In this document: in pieces, positions 32,847 to 41,351 of the stretch | Position numbering within the stretch: position 1 is the stretch's first letter | Layout: every line of letters begins with the position of its first letter | Source: Cladocopium goreaui | Lineage: Eukaryota > Sar > Dinophyceae > Suessiales > Symbiodiniaceae | Assembly (NCBI GenBank): GCA_947184155.2 | Contig: CAMXCT020002668.1 | Location: forward strand, 334,001-398,000 | DNA length: 64,000 bases | Reading direction: 5' to 3' | Translations under genes and position numbers: made by a program | The notes under the pieces: generated by a model | What the model saw: the letters and a program-made list of their open reading frames with translations, nothing else | The model's database searches: none | What the model was told of the DNA's origin: nothing

Positions 32847-33523
32847 TTCCTGGTTACCAGGCAGTTCCTGCGCAGCAAGTTGCTGAATTTTTCACAACTG
32901 CGTCCCAAGCTTTGTGACGAGATCGGACCCGCCTGTACAAAGTGGTCAACAAGCCGTTCGAGCCTATTAATCATCGCCCACTGCTCTTCAGTTAAGTCAA
33001 ACCCAGTGCATGCCTGCGGTGGGGGACTAATGGGGTGCCCAAGGGTCTCCCAGTTGAGGGTGGCAACAACCAGCTGGAGCAATGAGTGACGAAGCTTCAA
33101 ACGTTTCCTAAGCTTGCGCCTTCGGGGCGACAGTCGTGTTGAGCCCGTCCACTCCCAGGTTGGTAAGGGACATGGCCACAAATCGGAGCATGCTGGAGCT
33201 CCGTGCACGGTGCGGGAGTGCGGCGGCTGCAGTGAAAGCTTGCAAAATCTACCCAGGCCTACATGCACAGCTTCTGCACTGAAAACAAAACGTTCCAAAA
33301 AACTTAAAAAACTTACGGGTGAGTCAGAAGGGCTGAACTGCGGCATTTCTTCATTCAGCTTAAACTGTACATTCGAGGCCTGACAAAAGTGAGATTGGGC
33401 TGCTGCAGGGCTGGAGCTCCTAGGCCTATAAACATTCCCCCGGGGGCTATCAACCAATTCAGCAGCTTCACAAAGAGGCGACGAGGAAAATTCAGTCACT
33501 CCTGACTTCAGTTCCGGCATCAT
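32828..33523 (-). CDS. Retroelement pol, N-terminal linker region
   Basis: Starts at the ATG that overlaps the gag stop (MMPELKSGVTEFSSSPLCEA). It has a low-complexity first part and a conserved helix-rich part (VATLNWETLGHPIS, LTEEQWAMINRLERLVDHFV). A frame change near 32,840 leads into the reverse transcriptase ORF. The ORF that continues upstream of 33,523 in the same frame is a shadow of gag. Confidence 0.6.
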   Translation of the reverse strand: MMPELKSGVTEFSSSPLCEAAELVDSPRGNVYRPRSSSPAAAQSHFCQASNVQFKLNEEMPQFSPSDSPVSFLSFLERFVFSAEAVHVGLGRFCKLSLQPPHSRTVHGAPACSDLWPCPLPTWEWTGSTRLSPRRRKLRKRLKLRHSLLQLVVATLNWETLGHPISPPPQACTGFDLTEEQWAMINRLERLVDHFVQAGPISSQSLGRSCEKFSNLLRRNCLVTRKWTSMN

Positions 33524-34788
33524 GACGGGGCTGCAGAGTTGCTCGTCTCGTCCTTCGCTTTGCCTCGGCCTTTCTTTGGCTCCCACGGCTTGCGAGGACC
33601 TTTTGGAACGTCTTCGTCTGCAGGGTCGTCCTTGGACGGCTTGTCGGCGGACTTGGTGTTCTTCAGTCTGCCCTCCAGATAGTCCAAATCCTTCAGGTAG
33701 GCTATGTTGCCTGCGACCCACGGAGCCGAGGCGAGCTTGGCATAGGGAGTCAGCCCTATGCGACGGCGGTTCATAGTGATTGTTTGCAAATTGGGGTCCG
33801 GCATGGCAGCTAGGAGCCAGCCGAATTGGCATCGGCCCTTGTCCAAGGCGATCTGCTCCACCATCATCAAACCACGTGCAAACAAGCCCATTGAGAACTC
33901 GTTCTTTGCTTCGCAACTCATCTGCCAAGCCACGGCCGTGTACTGAGCCAAGTAGGTCAGCTGTCGCTGATCTCCCAAAGGCATCCGCTTCTCCACGTAG
34001 CTTCGCATCAAGCAGCTGTTCACCTGATCGGCCGGGAGGCCCAGATCTACGGCAGCATTGGAAGCTATGGATCTTCCGGTGCCCTTCACATCTTCCATAG
34101 TCCGCAGGTAGGCATCCCTGGCAACGCAGCCCTTGACTCCGCTTTGCGAGCTGCCTCCTTCGCTGCCCAAGGCGGCGGTGACCGGATCTCTGGTTGGCGG
34201 CGCCAACTTCTGCATCAACGCCGCGGTTTGCTTCATCTGGAGTGCCAACAGCTGGTGCAGAGGATCCGACGAGGCATTGGGGACCTGAGATACCTCGTCC
34301 TCGGCTTCGACCTCCGCCTCCGCATGAGCGAAGGCTTGCTGAGGGGCAGGATTCTCGTCTGCCAGCGCCTCTGTGCGGACAAGCCGACCCGGAGGAGGTC
34401 CGGCTAAGGAGCGAAGGCGCTCCAAAGTTCCTGGTCGAACGCAAACAGCACTGACCTTCCGGCCGCATGAGGTCGTGGCTCCAGGTCTACCACTCGAGCT
34501 AGGCCACCAGAGGGCGCCGCTTGCTGCGTCTCCAGTTGGGCAATGCGCGCCTGCAACTGCTGAACAACTTCTGGGCTGACATTGGACTGAACGGGCGAAG
34601 CTGCCTCTCCTTGCATCTCCGGCTCCTCGGCAGTGAAATACTCCAGCAAAACTTCGTCCGCTTCGGCCAGCTCGCTGATCCAGAGTTCTGCAGCTTGGTG
34701 AGCTCCTCGCATGGAGGGGCGAGCAATTGAGTTCTGGGCCATCATCCGCAACAAACCGGCAGCGGCGTTGCCGCGCAAGGCCGGAGTG
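33520..34788 (-). CDS. Retroelement gag, middle and C-terminal part (inverted)
   Basis: Begins with CNRTPALRGNAAAGLLRMMA at the inversion border, continues with an acidic region and a coiled segment (VVQQLQARIAQLE), then, after a frame change near 34,430, LERLRSLAGPPPGRLV and the conserved core GVKGCVARDAYLRTMED, YVEKRMPLGDQRQLTYLAQY and NRRRIGLTPYAKLASAPWVA, ending in a basic KGPRKPWEPKKGRGKAKDE tail. Such a tail would bind RNA. The stop TGA overlaps the ATG of pol as ATGA at 33,520-33,523. Confidence 0.7.
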   Translation of the reverse strand, partial: HSGLARQRRCRFVADDGPELNCSPLHARSSPSCRTLDQRAGRSGRSFAGVFHCRGAGDARRGSFARSVQCQPRSCSAVAGAHCPTGDAASGALWWPSSSGRPGATTSCGRKVSAVCVRPGTLERLRSLAGPPPGRLVRTEALADENPAPQQAFAHAEAEVEAEDEVSQVPNASSDPLHQLLALQMKQTAALMQKLAPPTRDPVTAALGSEGGSSQSGVKGCVARDAYLRTMEDVKGTGRSIASNAAVDLGLPADQVNSCLMRSYVEKRMPLGDQRQLTYLAQYTAVAWQMSCEAKNEFSMGLFARGLMMVEQIALDKGRCQFGWLLAAMPDPNLQTITMNRRRIGLTPYAKLASAPWVAGNIAYLKDLDYLEGRLKNTKSADKPSKDDPADEDVPKGPRKPWEPKKGRGKAKDETSNSAAPS

Positions 34789-35534
34789 CGATTACAGCCA
34801 TGCAGGACACATTTCCACATTTGCGGCCCTTTTTCAGTTCTGCCTGGCAGGTTGACAGAAAGTGGCAGCAGTACGAACCGGGCCATTGCAGGCCGGTTCT
34901 TTCTGCTCCAATCATGCGAGCAGTTAGCTGCCTATGCCTGATTTGGAAGTGGTACAGATGGTTGGGGATCACCTTAATTGGCTTCCTTGGGATGTTACAC
35001 CCAGCCGAGTTCATTTCCCTTCTCAGGTCTGACCTTTTACTGCCAGGTGACACTTTGAATGAGACAGCTGCATTCTATGTGCATATCAGGAACCCTAAGA
35101 CGGCTCGTTTTGCCAGAAAGCAACACTGCAAGATCGAGGATCCCTGCGTCCTTGCTTATGTGACTAAGGTGTTTGGTGCTCTTGCTCCTAATGCATCCTT
35201 ATTTGCTGGTGGCACGTCGGCTTATCGACGGCGTTGGGATCACGTCCTCGGCAGACTTGGAATTTCAGTTTCTATGCCTTCTCGCGGGGCCACCCCTGCC
35301 GTGTTGCGCGGAAGTGGTGCAACAGCGTTGTACCTTGAAAGTGAGGACCTTAGCTTGATTCAATGGAGGGGCAGATGGGCCCAATTGAAGACAGTTGAGC
35401 ATTACATCCAAGAGGTAGCTGCTCAATCACTCCTAGCTCAAATGCCGCCCGAAGACCGTGCGGTAGTCAAGCTATTTGCAGATGCTGCTGGACCGCTGTT
35501 GCACTCTTTTTTGGTTGACAAGTCAAAGCAATGA
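34788..35534 (+). CDS. Retroelement tyrosine recombinase, catalytic part
   Basis: Frame from AITAMQDTFPHLRPFF to TGA 35,534 (about 248 codons). Motifs: LHPAEF..LLRSDLLLP (first conserved region), VHIRNPKTARFARKQH, then LRGSGATALYL (box II arginine), WRGRW and HYIQEVAAQ with the candidate nucleophile tyrosine. These fit the R..LRG..W..Y layout of DIRS-type recombinases, which insert a circular cDNA without an integrase. This part is intact, but separated from its N-terminus by the inversion. Confidence 0.8.
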   Translation, partial: AITAMQDTFPHLRPFFSSAWQVDRKWQQYEPGHCRPVLSAPIMRAVSCLCLIWKWYRWLGITLIGFLGMLHPAEFISLLRSDLLLPGDTLNETAAFYVHIRNPKTARFARKQHCKIEDPCVLAYVTKVFGALAPNASLFAGGTSAYRRRWDHVLGRLGISVSMPSRGATPAVLRGSGATALYLESEDLSLIQWRGRWAQLKTVEHYIQEVAAQSLLAQMPPEDRAVVKLFADAAGPLLHSFLVDKSKQ

Positions 35535-35705
35535 AGAGATGGAGGTTGTCAATTTTTCCAGGCATTACATATTCTGGTGTGAGTTGCAGCTGCATTGGAC
35601 AACTGGTACCTGGAGTGTCGCAACCTCTTTTTCTATTGTCACCGCTGATGTATCAGCGCTTGGGACAACTTGCCACAAGCGGGAAAAGATTGCAGCAGCT
35701 GTGTG

Positions 35706-36360
35706 ATATATATATATACACATACAGATATGTATATATATATATATACATTTACAATATACATATATTTACAATATACACATATATACTGGTATATATT
35801 TAAATACATATTTACATATATATATATGTATATATATATATTATATGTGCATAGATTTGTAAATATATATATATATATTTATTTGCAAATATGTTTTTAT
35901 GTATATACATAGGTGTATACATCGATGTATATATGTGTATATTGATATTTATGTGTATATGTATATATCTATGTATATATATATATATGTATATATATAT
36001 AATATATATATATTTATGCTCCTGCATGCGTATATATGTATGTATATATACATATATACAAACATATATATCTACATATACATATACATATACATAAATA
36101 CATATACATAAATACATATACATACATACATATATACATATATACACATATACATATATACGTATATACACATATACATATATACATATATGCATGTACA
36201 CACATATACATGCATATATATACACACACATATATACATATATATTGTATATATATACATTCATATATATTTGCATATTTATTTGTTTATATATTTATAT
36301 ATATATATTTAAATATATTTATATATTTATATATTTATTTATATATTTATTTATTTATAT
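35706..36360. repeat. AT-rich (TATA/TACA) microsatellite right of the retroelement
   Basis: About 650 bp of TATATACATATGTATAT-type text, becoming TATTTATAT near the end. Multiple Tyr/Ile/His-rich ORFs on both strands are artefacts. Ends 54 bp before the host exon. Confidence 0.95.
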
Positions 36361-36414
36361 GACACTGTGATTTTTTTGGTGGCATCAAACCGCGTACATG
36401 GTTGACATAGCCAG

Positions 36415-36568
36415 GTGCCGAAGTTTGTACATGGAGATCGTCCAGAAACTCGTGGCAGTTGCTTTGGTGTCGGTGGTTGGCAGTGAGGATTCCCTGGAAC
36501 TGTCCTTCGCCATCACCATGGCGATGGCTGCAACCAGCGCCATGGTACAGCCCTTCTTGCACCCACAG
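36415..36568 (+). CDS. LRR gene: membrane-span exon after the giant intron
   Basis: Acceptor GACATAGCCAG ends at 36,414. Encodes CRSLYMEIVQKLVAVALVSV, then VGSEDSLELSFAITMAMAAT and MVQPFLHPQ, two membrane-type helices. 51 whole codons, ending at CACCCACAG/GCGAGG, a GC donor, in phase 0 with the next exon at 40,304. It shows that the host gene resumes beyond the DIRS-like insertion. Confidence 0.75.
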
Positions 36569-36651
36569 GCGAGGACGGTGTTGAACGGAGGCCAAACTGG
36601 TGACATGAGCTGTTGTTGATCATATTTTATATTGTATAGTAAATACAAGAT

Positions 36652-36780
36652 TGTCAATTTGGGTCGTGCTCTTTGGACTGTTTCTCACAGGCCTTGAACC
36701 GCCTGGCACGAAACATTAGAAAAGGTGGGCGCGGTTTCTGGCCCCTTAGCTTTTGGGTGTTGGGCTGCTGCCTTTTCACA
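36652..36780 (+). repeat. 5' LTR (129 bp, TG...CA)
   Basis: Starts TGTCAATTTGGGTCGTGC and ends GCTGCTGCCTTTTCACA. Paired with 39,810-39,937 (TGTCAATTTGGGTCATGC to GCCGCTGCCTTCCCACA). Confidence 0.7.
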
Positions 36781-36781
36781 G

Positions 36782-36793
36782 TGGTAGCGGAGC
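36782..36793 (+). other. Primer-binding site, initiator-Met tRNA type
   Basis: TGGTAGCGGAGC lies one base after the 5' LTR and matches TGGTAGCAGAGG-type initiator-methionine tRNA primer sites at most positions, as expected for Ty1/copia-like elements. Confidence 0.55.
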
Positions 36794-37699
36794 AGTTTTT
36801 GCGTTAGCGCTTTTCCCTTTGCCGCTGCCGGCGTGCTGCTGGCTCCACAACAACCTGGTCTTCGTGCCACCTTACTGGACTTCATCCTCTACGACCTGAC
36901 CTGTGGTGGTGGCAGCGGACTACATCGACCTCTACGTGACCGAGCACAACCTGGTGATTGGTGGAAGTGGCCTTCTTGCTGTACAAGCTGATCTGAGGAG
37001 AAGAAGGGTGACGAAAGGTGTTCGACCTTATATATTCCTGTTTGAGACGAACGGGCCGGCCCCCTGAGAATTCGGGTGCTCACGGAAAATTATTGAACAA
37101 CATGCCCTTCAGTGAGTAATGATTTAAACGCGATTTTCGGTCTTCAAGCCTTTTCTTGCGGAAACACTGCGGTATAGAAATATCTTGTCGGATGATGTCG
37201 GATGCTGGTTTTGCTTGAACCGGTGCGACGATCCAATGTAGCCCGTGGTCAAGAAAACATGAATAAAAATTAGCGGGGTTTGCCCAAAAAAGGGAGGCAA
37301 ACTGCTTTGCAGAATGAATGTGGTTTGTTCCGGGAAAATAGCTTCGGTATGCAGTTTTCATGAATTTTCCCCAGGTTTGTTCCCTACTACTTTGGGACGC
37401 GCATTCTCATTCAGTTAAACCAATTTTCCCACATTCCTTCGATTTCTGTGTCAAATTGTTCCATCTGCGCAAAGGGAAACTGTTGGGGCTTTCCCCAGTG
37501 TTGTTCAGTTACCTCGTTACCATCGCCATCGCCCCAGGCCTGGGTCAGCTGCATTGAAGCGGCGAAGTCTGGTCTGCAGTTCCTGGCTGGAGTTCATGTC
37601 GGTCACACTGAGAGGATGAGAGGATGGGACTGGAGTCCGAGAAAATTTGTTGAAGTACAATATTGGAACAACTCAAGCAACAACTCAACCAACACCTGT

Positions 37700-38150
37700 G
37701 CAGGCGAAATGTGGGGGCGAGGTTGGAGCAACTGGTGCTGGCTAAGAAGTTCACCTTCATCGACCTCTTCGACAACAAGCTCGTCCTGGCGTCGTGGTGG
37801 CTCTAGCAGACCTGGCTCTTCATCAGCTTCAGTGCATGTGGCAGAGGCTGATGAACTTGACGATGGAGAAGAAGCTGAGCTACAAGATGGTCAAGAAGTC
37901 ATGGAGACGGTGAATGAGCAGGACCCCAATGGTAGTCTGGAGGATGATCGACGAGGAGTTTCGCAGCTGCGATCAGCGTTTGAAATCGTGGCGACGGAGC
38001 TTGATCAGGTGGCAGCTTCTGGATGTGATGAGGAGGAGCTGAATGGTCCGGAGAAGAAAATGGATGATGCCGCTGAAGCTTTGGTGGCACTTCGCGAGGT
38101 GCGTTCCCAAATCAGCGCCTTGAAGCAAAATCGCGGATACCATGGCAACA
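37700..38150 (+). CDS. Copia-like gag, coiled region (degenerate)
   Basis: Acidic and Ser-rich stretch, then VSQLRSAFEIVATELDQVAA, EKKMDDAAEALVALREVRSQ and SALKQNRGY, the helical part that precedes the zinc knuckle in dinoflagellate copia-type gag. Homology stops near 38,150; beyond it the plus frame is antisense of the knuckle. Confidence 0.55.
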
Positions 38151-38450
38151 TAACCGCATTGTTGGGAATGAGGTCCGCCACATTGACTTCAGCAGTGTGC
38201 ACTTCTCTTTTCGGAGGCCCACCACGTTGTGGAGTGTTTTTGAACTGCTTCTTTTCGGAGGGGACCCAGATAAAGACCTAGACCCAGGGCCACGGCATTC
38301 TGGATCACCTTGCCAATATCCAGGAAGTCCACAAACAAAACAGGCACTATCCTTCTTCAAAGGCTTGCCTCCAGCTCCACCAGCAGGCTTCTTGTTGGGC
38401 TTGCCGGCAAAAGGCTTTCTGAAGCTCTGGCGACAAGCTCTGTAGCTCGA
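38150..38450 (-). CDS. Copia-like gag zinc knuckle (inverted fragment)
   Basis: On the minus strand: KKDSACFVCGLPGYWQGDPE followed by C and RGPGSRSL. The C-x2-C-x4-(H)-x6-C spacing fits the family, with Tyr in place of His, so zinc binding is likely lost. The fragment lies between plus-strand gag and plus-strand protease, so ~0.3 kb is inverted. Confidence 0.6.
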
Positions 38451-38454
38451 TGCC

Positions 38455-38870
38455 GACAAGCCATTTGTTGCAGCATTTGAAACTGAGTGCAATCGAATTT
38501 GTGCTGGAGAAAGATGGGGAGATCTGATGATGACAGCCTTAGCCAAGGCACCTTCCTACGTCCTGGACTTGGTGAAGGTGGCTGATGTTCAAGATCACTT
38601 CCGTTTCGGAAATGGCGGTGTGCCGGTGAGCAGGAAAAGAGTTGGGCTCCGAGTTTAAGTTTGGCCGGTCAGATCGTCCTCGTTTGGTTTTGCTCCATAC
38701 CGTGCAACAGCATGGTTGCCTCATAGGCAAGGACATGAGGCTTTGGGAGCAATGTTGGATGTTGTTTCAAACATGCTGCAGCTACGTTTTCTCAGTGATT
38801 CATGATTGTTTCTCTTTCAAATCCGAGCGGGACATTCAGCTTTAAAACTCTTGCCCTCCGACATGTCCTC
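38455..38870 (+). pseudogene. Copia-like aspartic protease region, frameshifted
   Basis: Plus strand: FETECNRICAGERW (D-S/T-A-C-N type site changed to ETEC), APSYVLDLVKVADVQDHFRF, GNGGVPVSRKRV, then after frame changes GCLIGKDM, ALGAMLDVVSNMLQLRFLSD and AGHSALKLLPSD. Order and spacing fit the protease and following region of dinoflagellate copia elements. At least two frameshifts and one stop, and the active-site Asp is lost. Confidence 0.6.
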
Positions 38871-39570
38871 ATGGCCTCCTCTCTCAACTATGACATGGGA
38901 TGCAGTTGGTGTTGGAAAAGTTTGTGAGGTTCAATGTGAAGGCAAGATGTCACGGAAGGCGGAGAGGTTGGCAGTTTTCAAGGCTTCTGGGGGATCACAT
39001 TGTGACATGCACTACGCTACGAACTACATCCCTGAGCCTTGCATCTCAATCATTAGCTGGTTTAACGATGATGGAAGCCCAGCACGTCCGAGTTGCCTTA
39101 CTGCGTTCTTTGGAGCAATCGCGGCGCATGGCGCTGGGGCTGGAAATGACGAGACGATGGCACTGGCAGGGGTTGATGCTCTGGTTGATCCAACACCCAC
39201 ACATCCGATTCCTTCCCTTCCCCTTGTCGATGGTGTCGAAGGTGGAGGATTGGAAACAGCAGCTGATGGACGCAGTGAAGCGTCGGACGTGGCCGAAGTC
39301 ATGGTTGCAGAAAGCGGCCAGCAAGATGACAATGGTGCATCTTCGGGATTGTCAGACCTTGCGATCTCGAGTGGGCATGATGATGGCCTTCATGGAGGAC
39401 GAGGTGATCATGTTCGGGCTGAAGATGCCGAAGAAGAAGAAGCCCATAGCCAAACAACAAGGAGCCCTACGAGAAGAAACCCATCTAGCCCGACAAGAAC
39501 TGGATGGCCAACGAGAAGAGCAAGGCGGAGTTGGTGAAGCTGGCAGAGAGCTTTGTGACTGCCTTGGCCC
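38871..39570 (+). pseudogene. Degenerate region downstream of the protease
   Basis: Two overlapping frames remain open. One (to 39,577) is Met/Lys-rich with LLRSLEQSRRMALGLEMTRR and KMPKKKKPIAKQQGALREET, the other is acidic. No catalytic motif. Probably remnants of the gag-pol linker. Confidence 0.35.
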
Positions 39571-39809
39571 TTCCTGACCTCAAGAGCCCGAAGGGTTTCC
39601 GTCAAGATGGTGTCAATGTTGCCCACGGGGCCAAATCGTACGGAGGTCCCGAGCCCGCGTTTTGCTGTGCGTGAGTTTCGATTTCGCACGTCCGATTTAC
39701 GTGACCTGACCAACCATCATGAGCAATTTGGGTTTCGATCAACCCGCCTTGTCACATTCTTTGCCAAAGATGGCGGCAACAGTCCGTCGGCCGCATATAA
39801 TCGGAGGCA

Positions 39810-39937
39810 TGTCAATTTGGGTCATGCCCTCCGGACTGTTTCTCACAGGCTGTGAGCTGTCTGGCACGAGACATTTGAAAAGGTGGAAGCGGTTTCTTGG
39901 CCTTAGCTTTTGAGTGTTGGGCCGCTGCCTTCCCACA
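39810..39937 (+). repeat. 3' LTR (128 bp)
   Basis: Pairs with the 5' LTR. Upstream is only a weak purine stretch (CGGAGGCA), so the polypurine tract is doubtful. Confidence 0.65.
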
Positions 39938-40077
39938 GGATATATAAGATATATAGATTTAGATGTATAGATAAAATGAATCTTTCCAAACATCTCGGGT
40001 CAACAGTGACAAAGGCGCCCCAGAATCAAACGAAGAGAGGCCATTAGCTGCAACCTCATACTCGCAGAAATGTGTGT

Positions 40078-40160
40078 GCGTATATCTATATCTATATCTA
40101 TATCTACATATATATATATTTATACACCTCTCTCTCTCTCTCTTATATATATATACGTAG
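40078..40160. repeat. TATCTA / CT / TA microsatellite
   Basis: Runs of TATCTA, TATA and CTCTCTCTCTC over ~80 bp. A looser ATGTAT tract follows at 40,430-40,510 just behind an exon. Confidence 0.85.
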
Positions 40161-40303
40161 ACTACGTGCACGCACTTTTTATTTGAACATGTGGCACCCT
40201 CCAATTTCAATATTCTAATGTATTAGACTCCAATCCATTATATATTTCCCATCAAATTTGGAATTCCCAGGATTTTCCATGATTTTTCAATGAAACTTCG
40301 CAG

Positions 40304-40415
40304 GTCAATGCGCTCCAGTGCTGTTGTTTTTTGTGTTTGGCCTTGGCAGCCGTGAGCTTCGGCTTCCAATGGGCATGGTTGCTCAGCAGCGAAGTGGATG
40401 ATGTTCGATATGGAG
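40304..40415 (+). CDS. LRR gene: last membrane-span exon
   Basis: Acceptor ACTTCGCAG. Encodes VNALQCCCFLCLALAAVSFG and FQWAWLLSSEVDDVRYG; the helix continues the preceding exon (..PFLHPQ-VNALQ..). The donor TATGGAG/GTGACA leaves one base that joins 40,740 in frame. Confidence 0.7.
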
Positions 40416-40739
40416 GTGACACACATTTGTATTTGTATATATGTCTGTGTATGTATATGTATATGCACATGTGCATGTATATGTACATGCATTTGTATAT
40501 GTGTATGGTTGTAACTATAAAAATAAATATTATTGTATATCTACAATTTGCGATGCGATGTTGCATAATGCCTAACAATAGTATGCTATCTTATATCGAA
40601 TGTCCAATATCTGAAGCGGTTTGTAATTGAGATACTTGATGTAACAAACAAACATACTCTCCCCTCCGTCAACTTAGACGCTGCAAATTGAGAAAATGTA
40701 CCGATGTAATATGTTAGTGAGTCCTGTTACTTTTTGCAG

Positions 40740-40957
40740 TTTTGGTGGTTTGCACGTCCATGGTGGCATCGGATCATCGGGCATCCAAAAAAACACCATT
40801 TGCAGCGTCCATGTTAGTGCGACACATGTCCAAGTCGATGGAGAGGAATGTATTCTTCAGTACCTCTTGTCGACATGGATCTGAAACGAATGTTGAATTG
40901 AGGCGCCAATCATGTTGTGCAAACCGATTTCAGGAACACTCCATCGCCTATGTTTGA
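40740..40957 (+). CDS. LRR gene: cytoplasmic tail exon, 3' end uncertain
   Basis: Acceptor TTTTTGCAG. The frame reads VCTSMVASDHRASKKTPF, MLVRHMSKSMERNVFF and on to a TGA at 40,957. The last ~80 bp are part of the 1.5 kb segmental duplication and may be intron; a donor could be TTTCAG/GAACAC (GA type) or earlier. Basic and Met-rich, consistent with a cytosolic tail. Confidence 0.5.
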
Positions 40958-41351
40958 TCTTGGTTGATCTTGGTTGAAATGAAACACAGCCCTTGGCTCA
41001 AGCAACCTTCCAGTGGTGGGGCCGTTTCGACAGATAGCTTGAGGAGTGCTTTTGTTTGGTTTTGAACCCCGGTGTTCTCTTTGCTTTCAGGTCCTGTTTC
41101 TCTTTCTTTCAGGTCCTTGGCTTTTGTGCTCTCAGGTGTTTCTGTCCCCTTATTCGTCTTGTGCCCTTCCTTTGTGATCTCACATCAGGTGCTTGGGTCT
41201 TGTGCTGTTCGTGGCTTTTCCGTCTGGCGGCTGTGGCGTTCCGGCCGTGATTCAGGGCGGCGTTGGCTCCTTGCGTTCGCGCCCTTGTGTCTTGCTGTTC
41301 AGTTCAGGCTCCCCCGCTGTATCTCCGTGGCAATCTGCCTTCGTCCTTGCC

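Larger units (their letters stand above)
28317..35534. mobile_element. DIRS-like tyrosine-recombinase retrotransposon, internally inverted and inactive
   Basis: Order on the plus strand: ORF0, ORF1 and the start of gag (28,327-29,620, plus); then a ~5.17 kb block on the minus strand (34,788 down to 29,620) with the rest of gag, pol, methyltransferase-like domain, RNase H, 2A-like motif and the start of the recombinase; then the recombinase core on the plus strand (34,788-35,534). Flipping the block restores the natural order. Five frame changes (near 34,430, 32,840, 32,105, 30,380 and 29,790) show that the copy is dead. No terminal repeats could be defined by eye; outer limits are set by the microsatellites. 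The type is known to me from dinoflagellate predicted proteins. Confidence 0.8.
27502..36414 (+). other. 8.9 kb intron carrying a nested retroelement
   Basis: Both ends show GCCAGGTG (27,497-27,504 and 36,410-36,417), so the splice sites lie inside an 8 bp direct repeat. Inside are AT microsatellites, the DIRS-like element and little else. Splicing across it restores the frame of the membrane-protein gene. Confidence 0.65.
36652..39937 (+). mobile_element. Ty1/copia-like LTR element, small, decayed, with local inversion
   Basis: Two direct repeats of 129 and 128 bp (see LTR entries) frame a 3.0 kb interior with a primer-binding site, gag-like coiled region, zinc knuckle (on the opposite strand) and protease-like region. 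No integrase, reverse transcriptase or RNase H is left. LTR identity by eye is about 85 percent, so the insertion is old. No clear target duplication. Confidence 0.65.

Noticed and set aside
32828..34468. 546-aa antisense ORF as one gene
   Set aside because: Its first half is an out-of-frame shadow of gag (Arg/Gly/Ser-rich, no motif); only the part after 33,523 is pol.
35812..36276. 154-aa Tyr/Ile-rich ORF and its neighbours
   Set aside because: Lies wholly in the AT microsatellite.
36641..39948. Target-site duplication of the copia-like element
   Set aside because: The bases next to the two LTRs (CAAGAT and GGATAT) do not form a convincing duplication.
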